NCBI GenBank assembly: GCA_028571685.1
Contig: CM053146.1
Coordinates: 20,929,431-20,993,430, forward strand
Origin: Heterohyrax brucei
Taxonomy: Eukaryota > Chordata > Mammalia > Hyracoidea > Procaviidae
Length of the DNA stretch: 64,000 nt
Reading direction: 5' to 3'
The translations under genes were made by a program, and so were the position numbers. A model generated the notes under the pieces. It made no database searches and was not told where the DNA came from. It was given only the letters and a program-made list of their open reading frames with translations. Shown one piece after another: positions 23,435-33,935 of this stretch (the stretch's first letter is position 1; each line of letters opens with the position of its first letter).

Positions 23435-23614
23435 CGGCAAGTCCACACTAACATCAGTACCATCCAGAAGGGACACTCGACATGTGATGATGGATTTAGA
23501 CTCTCCAGCTGCAGGAATGTGTGTGGCAGCTCTCTGGGCTTCTCTGAGTCGCTCCTTCTCAGCATGCTTACGCATTGACCGACGCCCAAGGGTTCTACGG
23601 AAGAACCTCAGCAT
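23435..23614 (-). CDS. EPB41L5: EPB41L5 exon 2, start codon and N-terminal 60 residues
   Basis: The minus-strand exon spans 23435-23622. The acceptor AG is at 23623-23624, followed by 8 nt of 5' UTR (TGACAAAA) and the ATG at 23612-23614. A 180-nt reading frame follows, and the donor GTATGT begins at 23434. The protein starts [20 protein letters not shown], has a basic, helix-prone leader (residues 6-30), and enters the first FERM strands at about residue 43 ([20 protein letters not shown]). Codon 60 ends in phase 0 and joins the exon at 530-634. I chose this ATG because upstream codons run into the splice acceptor, and because it matches the human EPB41L5 start as I remember it. From memory, human has Ser at residue 3 and Asp at residue 38 where this sequence has Arg and Glu. 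The promoter and non-coding exon 1 lie 8 kb upstream. Confidence 0.95.
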
Positions 23615-23817
23615 TTTTGTCACTATAAAACCAGAGGGAAAAAGATGTCATGAAGAAGACACTCCAAGATATGCAGTCACACAGTCAGTATTTAGTAAAG
23701 TCCTGTGGACATTAATCAAGCTGTTATTAAAAAGGGCTCCTGATCAAGTAAATTTGAAAAAAAAAAATCATGTAAACTGGCTACTTTAACTCAGGGCTTC
23801 CTAACTGCCCTTCCTCA

Positions 23818-23970
23818 AAACCAAACCTGTTGGCACCAAGTCAATTCCCACTCACAGCAACCCAACCCTATAGGACAGAACAGTACTACCTCAAAAGGTT
23901 TCCAAGGAACAGCTGACATTGTGGTTAGCAGCCACGTTCTTTAAGACTACTATACCACCAGGGACCCCAG
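23818..23970 (-). repeat. AfroSINE
   Basis: Reverse copy about 200 bp upstream of EPB41L5 exon 2: 'accaagtcaattcccactca', 'ctataggacagaacagtact', 'ctataccaccagggacccc'. Confidence 0.8.
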
Positions 23971-25798
23971 GGCTCTGAAGAGCCTTTAATACATTAAGAC
24001 AGAGCTAAGGCTTGCCATTTTTCTAAAGTTACTGGACTATCTTTCTAAGGAGCTGATGTAGCAGGTGAGGATAAATGATCGCGGAAGTTGATCAGGTCTT
24101 TGGATCAGTAACTGATAGAGATAATGTTAAACATCAGAGAATTCACTGACGATCATGTCAATTCAGAGAAGTTCTTTTTTTTAACTTATTTTTTTAAAAA
24201 GTCACTCATTTTGGCTAAAATAAATACAACTGAATTAAAGTTTAAAGTTTAACTGAATATTCTACTATCTGTTACATGTTTTAAATTACTACTTAACGTA
24301 AATGATTCCTTATAACATTAAATTACTTGAATGCTACATGTTTCCTTCTCTATTAATGTTAATCAAAATGGCTAAAACATGCACTAGTGATTTAAAAAAT
24401 ACAACACAGTAAGACAGAAACAATTCTAAATTAATGTGTTCAATGTATAAAAGTAGGAAAATTTAATATATGTATTAACAAAACAAATGAAAATTATTAA
24501 CTCCAGAAAAAACAAGTCATGATGACAAGAGAAAGTAATCAGTGTACTACATGACTCAGCTGCTAATAATTTAAATAGCTGTACTACCATAAAAACGGGC
24601 AGCTGATCTAACCATAAAGTGAGAAGAGCTATAAGATAGGGGCAGGCGGTAAAGGTATGGAAAAGGAGCTAATTCTTCATTTTCCCAGTAGGAATTGAAC
24701 AGATAACTCCTAAAACTAGAAATCAGGAAATGAAATAACAGTAAATGCAGGGCTACATGGGTGATTATTGTAACTGCTTTCAGTAATTTGTATACCTGTA
24801 AAAAGTTAAATTCACAAAAATTTTGACGGATATATTTACAACAATGACATAAAAAGAGGAGCTGCTCAGTCTGTTTATAAAAAAACAAACACCTCATGGG
24901 ATTTAATTTCTTGGTTTTGAGGTTCAGGGTCATAGTTTTATGAAGCATCCCAGTCAACCGGCCTAATAACCTGTTTAGGGCTTCTCTTCTACCTTCTAGC
25001 TCACTGTATAGTGTTTGTGGTTTTAAGAGCTCACAGCAGCCATACAAGACATGACAACTGGCCTCTGTTTATCTGAAACAGCGCAGGAAGAAGTCAGGAA
25101 CAGGAGGAAGACACACAATGTGTAGACTCACCCTACATGAACAACTGCCTCCTTTGCCATGAGCTAGAAGAACTGGATGGCGCCCAGTTACCATCAACGA
25201 ACATTTTGAGCAAAGACTTCATAGAAAAAACCTAATCAAAGGTGGAAAATGAGTAACAGAATTTAAAATATTACAAACTCTAGGCTTGCTACAGCCATGA
25301 AGGCTGGATGAACAGCTGAAACTCTTTCCCTCAGATAATCTTGAAACCTTAACCCAAAAACATCCCTGAAGTCATCTTAGAAATGAAGAAGTTTGGCCTA
25401 ACTAGTGAAAAAGGCCTATCCACAGGATTATGTTGCTTTAAGAAATAGACACAGGATCAAACAGACAACAGGAGCTCAAAAGATTAGATATGAATCCCAG
25501 AAGCAGTGAATTTATGTTAATTGGGAAGGAATGATTCCAAAAAGGAGAGCAAGAATGGTCAACTGGAAGAACATGATCAATGTCACTAAATCATACATGT
25601 AGAGAAAAATGGAAATAACAACAAGCAATAGGAAAGAAGTATAAGAATTGAAACTTGTCACAGAGAGGGATTTAGGAGGGTGCTGTTTCCCAAAAGAAGC
25701 CTTCAGATTACATGACTCCTTCAATCAGATGAGTTTATAAACTTGATAAAAATAAAAGCTACTTTTAAAGCAAGTACCACAGTAACACCCCCTCTCCC
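23971..25798. other. Intron 1 sequence with one long open frame
   Basis: No repeat recognised. It contains a 158-codon frame on the gene's strand (24571-25047), described separately. The rest looks like ordinary AT-rich intron. Confidence 0.45.
24571..25047 (-). other. 158-codon open frame in EPB41L5 intron 1, coding status unknown
   Basis: Minus strand, start ATG at 25045-25047. A charged N-terminal third (MYGCCELLKPQTLYSELEGR) is followed by a Cys/Leu/Phe-rich stretch with a hydrophobic block (AVTIITHVALHLLLFHFLIS) that could look like a membrane helix. It is the longest frame outside transposable elements. The sequence is AT-rich and I recognise no family. A polypyrimidine/AG context suitable for an alternative exon is not obvious. 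I think chance is more likely than coding. Confidence 0.15.
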
Positions 25799-25946
25799 CA
25801 ATTACCACAGCATCAATTCCAACTCACAGCAATCTTGTAAGGCAGAGAACTGCCCCAGAGGGTTTACAAGGAGGGGTTAGTTGATTCAAACTGCTGACCT
25901 TTTGGTTAGCAGCCAAAGCTCTTAACCACTGCACTACCAATGCTCC
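25799..25946 (-). repeat. AfroSINE
   Basis: Reverse copy, 'ccttttggttagcagccaaa' and 'cttaaccactgcactaccaa' well kept. Confidence 0.85.
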
Positions 25947-26035
25947 AATACGACAAAATAAGTAAATATAAACTGAGGATTATTATACACATTTTTTAAA
26001 TACAGATATTCCTGTATAATTAAATTGGTAAAGCC

Positions 26036-26205
26036 ATGGAAACCCTGATGGTGTAGTGGTTAAGAGCTATGGCTGCTAACCAAGCATTCAGCAGTTCGAA
26101 CCTACCAGATGCTGCCTGGAAACTTTATGTGGCAGTTCTACTCTGTCCCCTACAGTTGCTATGATTTGGAATTGACTCAACAGCAATGGGTTTGGTTTGG
26201 CAAAG
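26036..26205 (+). repeat. AfroSINE, full-length
   Basis: 'gaaaccctgatggtgtagtg', 'gctgctaaccaagcattcag', 'tcctactctgt'-type middle and the tail 'caacagcaatgggtttggtt'. Confidence 0.9.
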
Positions 26206-26499
26206 CTGTAATACTTGTCATATGTAAATTGATCTAATTAAATCCCACAAAAATAACTAAAATTTCAATTTACAATACACCCACTGTGTATCTGGCCCAG
26301 TTTCTCTGCAGGTTCATTTACAGCCAATGCCCCCTTTCCACAATGCTATCCAATCTCACTTCAGCTGCCTAAGTAAGATCATATTTGCTATCCCAGACAT
26401 TTAAAGGCTTTCTGAGAGAATCCCTATTCATTCTTAACTCCATCAATATATGCCCTGAGAAGCATTCTTTGATGGCCAGAGTTAATTATGCCTATCATC

Positions 26500-26644
26500 A
26501 CGCTACAGCTGCTAACCAAGAGATCAGCAGTTTGAATCCACCAGGTGCTCGCTGGAAACTCTATAGGGCAGTTTCACTCTGTCCTGCAGGGTAGCTATGG
26601 GTCAGAATCAACTTGATGGCAATGGGTTTGATTTTGTTTTTTTT
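26500..26644 (+). repeat. AfroSINE, head truncated
   Basis: 'gctgctaaccaagagatcag' through 'cttgatggcaatgggtttga' and a T-rich tail. Confidence 0.85.
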
Positions 26645-26928
26645 ATCATCATACTGTCACTAAACCTTGAAAAAAGCTATTATCTGCTTCACTAATCAGA
26701 CCTACTGGAATTTTCATTTGCCTGTCTCCTTCATTGCAAGCACTGATATCATCCTCTGGACTCATATTGCCAGCCACCTAGCATGTCTCATGATCAAGTA
26801 CAACATATCTTTAGCAAATAATCTTGTTTGGTCTTCAGAAAAACTTCCTACTTTATTTCGATGTGTAAACTAAGGGTTAGAGAAATTAAACCACTGGTCA
26901 AGTCTATTATTTAGAAGATGGTGAAATG

Positions 26929-27067
26929 AAACCCACTGTGGTCAAATTATTCCAACTCAGAGCAAGCCTACAGGATAGAGAACTATCCCACAGGACAGGC
27001 TGGTGGATTCAAACTGCCAAAGTTTGGCTAGCAGCCAAACTCTTAACTGCTGTGCCACTAGGGATCC
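26929..27067 (-). repeat. AfroSINE
   Basis: Reverse copy: 'gctggtggattcaaactgcc', 'ctgtgccactagggatcc'. Confidence 0.8.
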
Positions 27068-28479
27068 AAATGGTGAAAAGAAGTGCTTAAATTCTTATAT
27101 TCTGACTCCAAATCTTGGTCTTTTTCTACTGCATCACAGAACCATTCAGGTAAAAGTCACGTTTTAAAGCTCACAAAGAGATTATAAAATATCACAGCTA
27201 AAAAAAAAAAAAAAAAAGCTGGACAAAAATACATATACGATACATTTGTTTTTAAAAAGTTAATTCAGCTTATTTAACAAATAAAATACGTATTAACCAA
27301 TCACAATGTGTGGACCTATTTTAGATTCTTGTTCAAACAAACTTTTTCAAAATAGCTGTCAGATATTATTACCCAGGAAAACTGGATAAAAGGCACTTTG
27401 CAACTCTACCTCTATGTAAGTCTTAATATAATTTCAAAAAAGAAGATCACATCTGTCTGTTGTCAGAATGTAGTTTACAAGAAGCTTTGAAAAGCAGCTG
27501 ACTCTTTAAATAGGTGTATTTGCGAACCTGATTAAAAAACAAAGGTTAAAATATTAAAATAAACAGACACCACTGACTTAAAAAAAACAACTCCACAGCT
27601 ATAAATTGAGGGTTATCATCCTCACTTTACAAGGCCATGACACTTCTTTTAAATTTCCAAAGAAATCAATAAGTACACACACACATTTGAAACTGCCTGG
27701 ATTGTTTATGATAACCAAGAAATTTTTGCTTTCTTTTATATACAGGAGCAGTACTGAAGTTCATTTTAAAAGAATATCTTTTAGATACAGACTGAAATAT
27801 TTATTGAAGCAGTGATGTGATGGTCAGTATTTTCATTAAAACAGCACAAAAGGCACTTAAGTGGGGACAGAGACGAACAAAAAACGGCAGGTAATTGGTC
27901 AATAACCGCTGAAGCAGGGTGATAGGTACCTGGAGCTTCTTAATACTCTTCTATTTCTGTTGAATTTTCCCACAGTAAAGTTTCTGTTTGTTTCTTTTCT
28001 AAGGTAAAACTATCTTCAAAGTGCAACAGATCTGTAGTCCCTAGGAAGCAAATGAACTATAAAGCATTTTTTTTATTTCCACCATATACTGATATTTTGA
28101 AAATAAACTGACTATATAAGCAGTTAACTTGCTCAACAAAAACATTGCTTTGTTTCTGATTGAGAACTTCAATAACCATGTATTTTGAACTACAAAACGC
28201 AGTGCCACAAATAAAAAGTTCTTTTTACAAAAATATGAAAGAGTATCTTACATGAAAATACATTACAAATGTACTAAAGAGTGAATGTGAAAAAAATACT
28301 TTTAAGAAAACATACTTAATACTATATTATGGTGAGAGGCTTTTGAAGAACTTTGTAAAAAATGTAGTTTTGAAAAAATACTCAGTTTAATAATCATTAC
28401 AAATCCTTAAAATAACCCGACAGAAAAAAAGTCATGTTATGGAGAAACAAGTCTCAGAAGATGACATGTAATGACAATA
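27068..28479. other. Intron 1 sequence, nothing recognised
   Basis: AT-rich; A17-18 run at about 27200-27217. No gene or repeat family recognised. Confidence 0.45.
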
Positions 28480-29600
28480 CTCATAAACAAAGATTTCTGA
28501 CCTCAACAGGAACCAAGGAAATCAAAATTAAAATTAAGATAAGATACCACTTTTCATAAAACATCATTCATTATTGAAAAGAGTCAAGTTATCCAGTGTT
28601 GAAAACAGGACTTTGAAGAGGTTCTTCCTCATTTAGTCATGGCTGAGGAAACAAAACCAGAACACACCAAAATTTTTAAAACTGGGGTGAACAAGAATGA
28701 TAATCGAACAGGAAAAATTACGGGTCAAAGCCCTGCTCAAAACTTTATCTTCCTCTCAGAAGACAAGGGCAGCGTATGTTTCACACAGCAACCAAATCTC
28801 TTGCCCTGACAGATTTGGAGCTTAGCTGGAAACGGCAGTGCCTGTTCAAAAATGGCATCTGAGTTCGACACTTTGCACACATGTGCTGCTCTCCACAGTC
28901 CTGACAATAATTCAGTCTCACGCCATCAGGCTCCTCAAAGGGCTGACTACACCTCTTTTGAGTCTCCCATTACAGGGTTACCACCCATAATTTTTCCAGT
29001 TCCAGTTATCATTTCAGATCAATCAAACTGCAAAAATTCAGGTTTGTTCTGGTTTTGCTTTGTTGGTTTGGTGGAACCAGTTCCAAGCTCTGGTTTAAGA
29101 GGAAACTGGAGAAACAATCACTCTCATATGCTTTCCTTTCTGGAGGAGGATGTAACCACATTAACAAAAATTTTCATATATGTTTTCACTGAGCAATTCT
29201 ATTTCTGGCAGGCTAGCCTATAAAAATAATATGTTCAAAGTTGTAGCAACAAAGATTTTCATGGACTAGTTAACTTCAGAAAATTTAAAATATGTCCATC
29301 AACACGGGAGTGGTTAAACAGTATGATGCATACAATGGCACACAACATAGCTGTTTAAAAAATACAGCTGATTTAGAAACAGGAAACCATTTAAGTGATA
29401 AAAATCATAGAAGAATGAAAATAGTATTATCCAACACAGAGATAGGAAGAAGAAAATACATACACATCCATACGTACACAAAGGAAAACGGCTAAACGAA
29501 AACTGTCAAGCTTATCTCTGGAGAAGGTCATAGTGGAGGGACTTAAATCCTCCAGATTAAGAATATATTAATCTGTCAAGAGAGTTTAAAAAACATATTG
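28480..29600 (+). mobile_element. Old L1 (L1M-like) ORF2 end, interrupted
   Basis: The left piece (28480 to about 28620) has 'aaggaaatcaaaattaaaat' and 'aagataccacttttcataaa'. The right piece (about 29096-29600) has 'gagaaacaatcactctcata', 'gagcaattctatttctggc' and 'atgtccatcaacacgggagt'. The two are consecutive parts of one L1 3' region, separated by about 470 bp of other sequence. Confidence 0.65.
28625..29095 (-). pseudogene. Unidentified 470-bp insert in the old L1, possible decayed coding sequence
   Basis: It lies between two collinear L1 pieces, so it arrived later. On the minus strand, two stretches look protein-like: EMITGTGKIMGGNPVMGDSK, then after a frame change FEEPDGVRLNYCQDCGEQH, with MCAKC after it and HC further on (a CxxC...CxxC pattern). 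A stop and at least one frameshift interrupt it. I do not recognise the parent gene. No poly(A) tract or clear target duplication is visible. It could be a processed pseudogene or part of an unfamiliar repeat. A 123-codon plus-strand frame (28852-29223) crosses into L1 and is not a gene. Confidence 0.3.
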
Positions 29601-29689
29601 TTTAGAAAAGTTTTTAAAAATGTGTCTCCATCTTCACTTCTCCCTTTTTCAAATTACATCCTGCTTGCTGCAGACCGTGAATTTCCATT

Positions 29690-30060
29690 TCCAGAATGAA
29701 ACCCTTCAGTCTTCGAAACCCTTCAGTCTTCCAAACCCAAGGCCCTGCTCCCTGACCTTGCTCCTCCTAAGTGCCTGACCCCTCCCACACCCACTTCTCA
29801 CTCTGCTCCACGACATTCCATTCTCTTCAGGCCAATCATCTTCACTCAGGACCCTTGTACTAGCTGTTCCATCTTTCTGGAATGCTCTTTTTCCCACTTC
29901 ACACGACTAACTTCAGGTTTCTACTTAAAATGTCTTCTCCTCCAAAAAGCATTCCTAGACTCTTGAGTCTAAATTAGATGCCTCTTTTTAGTACCCTCAT
30001 CCTTATCATTAAAACACTTAAACTGTAATTAAATAGAAAATTATTTAATTTTTTTGTTTT
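29690..30060 (-). mobile_element. L2 LINE fragment (probable)
   Basis: 'cttgtactagctgttccatc' and 'tttctggaatgctctttttc' followed by 'cttaaaatgtcttctcctcc' resemble the widespread L2 3' region in reverse orientation. An ancient, diverged copy. Confidence 0.5.
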
Positions 30061-30671
30061 TTGAACCGAGTACTCTTCTTACTAAGGCCTAAGGACAGGA
30101 ACCTGGCCTGACTTATTCACACTGTAACCAAACACTCAGAATAGCAACATGCATGTTTAAAAAAATAGGGGAGAAAAAAAAATCGCCATAAAGTAGACTG
30201 AATGCTCAATCAAAACACTCCCTGAACACTAAAAAGATGCAGTGGAATCTCTGGATGGTAGGGTTATGTGATTTTTTTTTTTTAACACTAACTTTTAATC
30301 TGTGTTTTCTAACTTTTTCAGATTTCCCCACACAGTCACAGAAATGCAAATATCCATTTTAGTACCTAAATTAACTGGTCTCCTTTTTTAAAAAAATTAA
30401 ATATGCAAAACTGGAAAGTCTATCGTGAAATGTGTACACTCTCATCTGTGATTGGTGGCCAAAATGCTTCTGACATATGTTAATATACAGCAAGTACCAT
30501 AAATAGGTTAATATCCATCGTCCTAGGAATATCAATAAAGAAAATGCTTGCAAAACAGTAACTTAACAGAAAGTTATACATACCGCTTGCTAAAGAAGTA
30601 ACAGTTTAAAAAAAAAACCTGCTACTACCATACAGTTACGAATAGTCCACTGTAATCAGGTAAAAGAAGAC
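30061..30671. other. Intron 1 sequence, nothing recognised
   Basis: T- and A-rich runs only; no feature recognised. Confidence 0.45.
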
Positions 30672-30865
30672 TTGATGGGCAGTGTTTAAAGGGCTCGGTG
30701 GTCGGCAGTGCGAAGCCACTTCGTAGCATACAGATGAGGTAGCCCTGCTTCCGGAGAGAGTCACTGTCTTGGAAACTGTGGGGCAGTTCTACTCTGTCTT
30801 ACAGAGTCGCTATGAGTCTGACTCGACTCCAAGACAGTGGGTTTGGCTGAGTTTTGTTTTTGGTT
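30672..30865 (+). repeat. AfroSINE (long variant), CpG-retaining
   Basis: 'gtggtcggcagtgcgaagcc', 'ggggcagttctactctgtct', 'agtctgactcgactccaaga' tail. About 1 kb downstream (in gene sense) of EPB41L5 exon 1. Confidence 0.85.
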
Positions 30866-31671
30866 TGCATCGGTAAACCAAGCAACTTGTTAGTCATATT
30901 ACTGTTACGAGTATTTCTTCCCCTAATTTAAATAAACAATTTTATATTAGTCAAAATATTATCGGTTTGAAAGAGTTGGGTCTTCCAGTTTAAGCAGAAT
31001 TCTTGAAATTCACCATAAAGACAGTGAGATTATAATTCAAGTTTGCATACCAACCAACCTATCATTAACACGACAAATGACAGGAGGGTGGGGGCGGCCG
31101 TTCCCTTAGACCTGGGAACGCAAGTGACCCTCACACTTTCAAAGGGGCAGAAATTTCACCCAAACTCAAATGAGCCCGCTAAATTCACTGGGGTTTTTTG
31201 TTATCAGAATACGTCAGAAACTCCAAGTGCTTCGTTCTGTCCCCTTAACCTGCCCCTCTTCGCCAGCTGGATGGGTCAGAAGCCAACTCTTAGGTAAGGG
31301 GTGACTAGCGCTGTTCCCGCACTGCTGAGCGACCCACACGGTCTTCTCCAGATCCACCGCCCCGGGCTGCAGAGCTGGGTGCTGGGAACAATAACCAGGC
31401 TCCCCTCCGGCTCCCCTCTTCGGCCGCTACGGGCAGTATCACCCGAAACTAGGCGGTCCCGGTTCACTGACCGCCGCCGCTCCACCCCTCTCAACAGGTT
31501 TCATATTTGAGCGGAGGTAAACGAGGCTCTCTTCGCCAAGGTCGGCCGGCCGCAGGGTCGCCGCTGCAGCCACGCCTGACCCCCGAGCGCGGGACCCGGG
31601 CGGGAACAGAGGGGTCCCCGAACGTTGGGATGCGAAGGGAGGCGGGCGGGGCCACCGGGCCTCGCGCTTAC

Positions 31672-31865
31672 CTGGGCTGAGGGCGGCAGCGCGGCGGCGG
31701 CGACAGCGCGGGGCGCTCCTGACGAGAGGAAAGGGGTCCCGGACCAAAGCCGGGGAGAGGCTGCGCGTCTGGAGGCGCCAAGAAATGGCGGACACTAGGC
31801 GTCGACCCACCGAGCGATAATCCTCTAAAAGACCCCGACCGCCCGGGGGACCCACCCCTTAAAGC
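31672..31865 (-). other. EPB41L5: EPB41L5 non-coding exon 1 (5' UTR), 5' end approximate
   Basis: On the minus strand the GC-rich sequence ends in CCCAG followed by the strong donor GTAAGCG (31665-31671). This lies inside the CpG island and on the coding strand of EPB41L5. Spliced to the acceptor at 23623, it would place 8 nt of UTR before the ATG. No start codon in the exon is in frame with the coding exon, so it is taken as untranslated. The transcription start is not marked by a positioned TATA box on this strand; the boundary near 31865 is a guess from where the island changes character. Frames of 138 and 68 codons across the exon are high-GC chance frames. Confidence 0.7.
31782..31791 (+). 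promoter_or_regulatory. YY1-type motif
   Basis: GAAATGGCGG matches the YY1 core (AANATGGCGG). It lies inside the likely EPB41L5 exon 1, reading on the strand opposite to the gene. YY1 sites near start sites often set initiation position and direction. Confidence 0.5.
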
Positions 31866-31897
31866 CCCCTCCAAGCTCCGCCTGCAGGGGCGGGGTG

Positions 31898-31904
31898 TAT
31901 AAAT
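31898..31904 (+). promoter_or_regulatory. TATAAAT box facing away from EPB41L5
   Basis: TATAAAT follows directly after a GC box (GGGGCGGGG) on the plus strand. Its orientation suggests a start near 31.93 kb reading rightwards, away from EPB41L5. No recognisable gene follows, so any product would be an upstream antisense RNA. Confidence 0.35.
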
Positions 31905-32020
31905 CTTAAAAGGGCAATGACACCGCCCCGGAACTCGACCCGTAGGGCGGGCCTCGACTTAAATGAGCAATGCAAAGGTGGGGAGGAGGGAGCAAACTAG
32001 AAGTAGCGCCAACTGCAGGA

Positions 32021-32028
32021 CATTGGCC
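32021..32028 (-). promoter_or_regulatory. CCAAT box upstream of EPB41L5
   Basis: GGCCAATG on the minus strand, some 150-200 bp upstream of the presumed start region, fits an NF-Y site. The site is short, so chance occurrence is possible. Confidence 0.35.
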
Positions 32029-32088
32029 GCTTCCCACCAGCAGATTCTGCACTCGGAGGGTATGCACTCCTGCTAAGAAGTCAAAGCG

Positions 32089-32235
32089 TGTGCCGTTTAG
32101 TCGGCTACAACTCCTTGCGAGGGTATGAAGGAAAGTCGAAGTACCCCAAAGGATTCCTAAGAAGTTGCTGGTGGATTCGAACAGGCAACATTTTCGGTAG
32201 CAGCCGAGTTCTTAACCTCTGTGGCCAGTGCTGAC
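32089..32235 (-). repeat. AfroSINE (diverged)
   Basis: 'gctggtggattcgaacaggc', 'gtagcagccgagttcttaac' in reverse orientation at the upstream edge of the CpG island. Confidence 0.7.
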
Positions 32236-32652
32236 TGGCTCCAAACTGGTCATCCTAAAGCGGTGACTCGGTGCTTTCTCAGCTAGCACTAGGTGTTTGG
32301 AAACTTGCCTCTTACAGCCTTTCATTCATTCTTTCAAGAAATTAACTCAGCAAATATTTACTGAGGCTGCGACAGACTTATGTCCCCTCTGTTAAAGGAA
32401 CCTTCATGTTAGTGGTGAGTGAGAGCACTATTTCAAACCTGGGAAAGAAATATTGAAGATTACTATTTAATAAATGTTGGCAAGAGAAATCTTCTGGGAT
32501 AAGGTGACATTTCATCCATTTTTTCAACGAACAATTTATTACAGTGTTCTAAATACTGGACATACAACTGATAAGACAAAAATCCCTCATAGAGCTTGGA
32601 TTCTGGCAAGGAAGACTAAAAATAAATGGGATAACTTAGTAAAATATATATT
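32236..32652. other. Upstream intergenic sequence, nothing recognised
   Basis: Ordinary AT-rich sequence; no feature recognised. Confidence 0.45.
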
Positions 32653-32815
32653 ATGCTGTTGTCATTTGCTGCTAGTTAAGTCCAACTCTTTTTGACCCCG
32701 TGTAAGCAAAACAGAACTGCTCCCTAAAGTTTTCAAGGCTGTGAGCTCTCAAAAGCAGATTGCCAGTGCTGTATTCCAAGGCACCTCTGGATTAATTTGA
32801 ACTGCCAAAGCAGAA
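32653..32815 (-). repeat. AfroSINE (long variant, diverged)
   Basis: 'tagttaagtccaactctttt', 'gaactgctccctaaagtttt', 'ctcaaaagcagattgccagt'. Confidence 0.75.
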
Positions 32816-32822
32816 ATTGCTG

Positions 32823-32972
32823 CTGTTGTTGTGCGCGGTCCAGTCAATCTCAAATCACAGCCCCCCTATAGGACACAGAGTAGAACTGCAACGCAGGATT
32901 TCCAAGGAAAAGATTTTTAAAGGATCGCTGTGAGTCTGACAGGACTCAGTGGCAGTGGGTTTGGTTTTCAGT
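32823..32972. repeat. Two opposed AfroSINE pieces joined
   Basis: 32823 to about 32910 is a reverse tail and middle ('ggacacagagtagaactgca'). About 32925-32972 is a forward tail ('gatcgctgtgagtctgacag', 'gcagtgggtttggttttcag'). The tails face outward from a short joint. Confidence 0.65.
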
Positions 32973-33174
32973 GTTTAGGGTAGCAGTTTGCCACATTTTT
33001 CTCCAGCTGAAGCGTGGAGTAGGGATAGGGAATGAGAGGGCTGCAGTTGAAATACACTGGCTGGAGAAGGAGGAGAAAATCAGCAGGCATGCAACACAAC
33101 TGCTAACAGAAGGACTGGAAGCTCACTTCCATTCAGAGGCATCTCAGAAGAAACACCTGATGATCTAATGACAA

Positions 33175-33836
33175 AAAATCAGCCATTGGCGTCTGACATC
33201 TTAAAAGCTGCTAAGCTGCCATCTGAGGGTACAGCAAATGGTGCCAAGTTAGTGTGAACGGATGATCACCAAGGACCGAAACAACACTGGGGGAAAGAGA
33301 ACCCGGAAGAGAGAGAGACCCACGGGAGTGGGTGACTACATCGACTTGTGACCAGATGAACCCGATGCTGCCCAGCCACCACCAGTGATAGCTGTGATGG
33401 AACTCACAAAGTTGAATTTCACTGGCAATGTAAGAATAAAAAGGGGTGCACTCTGAGAGCTCAATTAAAAGACCGCAATTGATGGTCCACGGGCCTCTGG
33501 GTCCCCCTGGGGGCATGGCCGCTGGCGCTGATGCTGCCCCTGGCCATAAATCATAATGGAGGTCAACTCTCGGACAGAAATAGACTGTACTTAGAGACAA
33601 AGAATGACCATATCATGTGTGCACTTTATGGTTCTGTGCATCTATAGGATGTCGTCCTGCTGACCTCTTACTGGAGGAAGAGGAGGGGATAGGAGATTGT
33701 TGGGAGGATAAGACATGTAAGGAGCAGAGACGAAGAGCGTGCTGTCACTGGGCAGGGATAGCAGTGGGAGCTGCATACAGGTGGACATGAAATTTATATG
33801 GGGATGTACATTTTCATTCAATCATAATAGTAAAAA
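33175..33836 (+). mobile_element. L1 3' UTR, 5'-truncated insertion
   Basis: Collinear with the 3' UTR of the full-length L1 at 54.97-55.62 kb: 'gctgccatctgaggg', 'gggagtgggtgactacatcg', 'ccagccaccaccagtgatag', and the terminal 'acattttcattcaatcataa' plus A's. Confidence 0.8.
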
Positions 33837-33935
33837 AATCAGCCACTGAAAACTCTACAGAGCACAGTTCTACTCTGCCACACAGGGGTCACCACGAGTT
33901 GTATTCCCCGTGAGTAGAGTGTCATCATGAGTTGA
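33837..33935 (+). repeat. AfroSINE fragment
   Basis: 'gccactgaaaactctacaga', 'agttctactctgccacacag', with a decayed tail. Confidence 0.55.

Larger units (their letters stand above)
31080..31990 (-). promoter_or_regulatory. EPB41L5: CpG-island promoter of EPB41L5
   Basis: This stretch of about 0.9 kb is strikingly rich in G+C and CpG against AT-rich flanks. It contains several GGGCGG/GGCGGGG boxes (about 31641-31652, 31888-31895, 31946-31952), CGG repeats (31691-31702) and no transposable elements. It covers the exon 1 donor of EPB41L5, so it is the likely constitutive, TATA-less promoter. Inference: dispersed start sites between about 31.75 and 31.95 kb. Confidence 0.85.

Noticed and set aside
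23280..23789. 169-codon plus-strand frame, the second longest in the window
   Set aside because: It is antisense to EPB41L5 exon 2, whose coding constraint on the minus strand explains the openness.
28852..29223. 123-codon plus-strand frame
   Set aside because: It crosses from the unidentified insert into L1 sequence, and the protein-like signal is on the other strand.
31439..31874. 138- and 68-codon minus-strand frames across the CpG island
   Set aside because: High G+C removes stop codons. The composition is Pro/Arg/Gly/Ser-rich without a domain, the frames read through the exon 1 donor, and they do not join the EPB41L5 frame.
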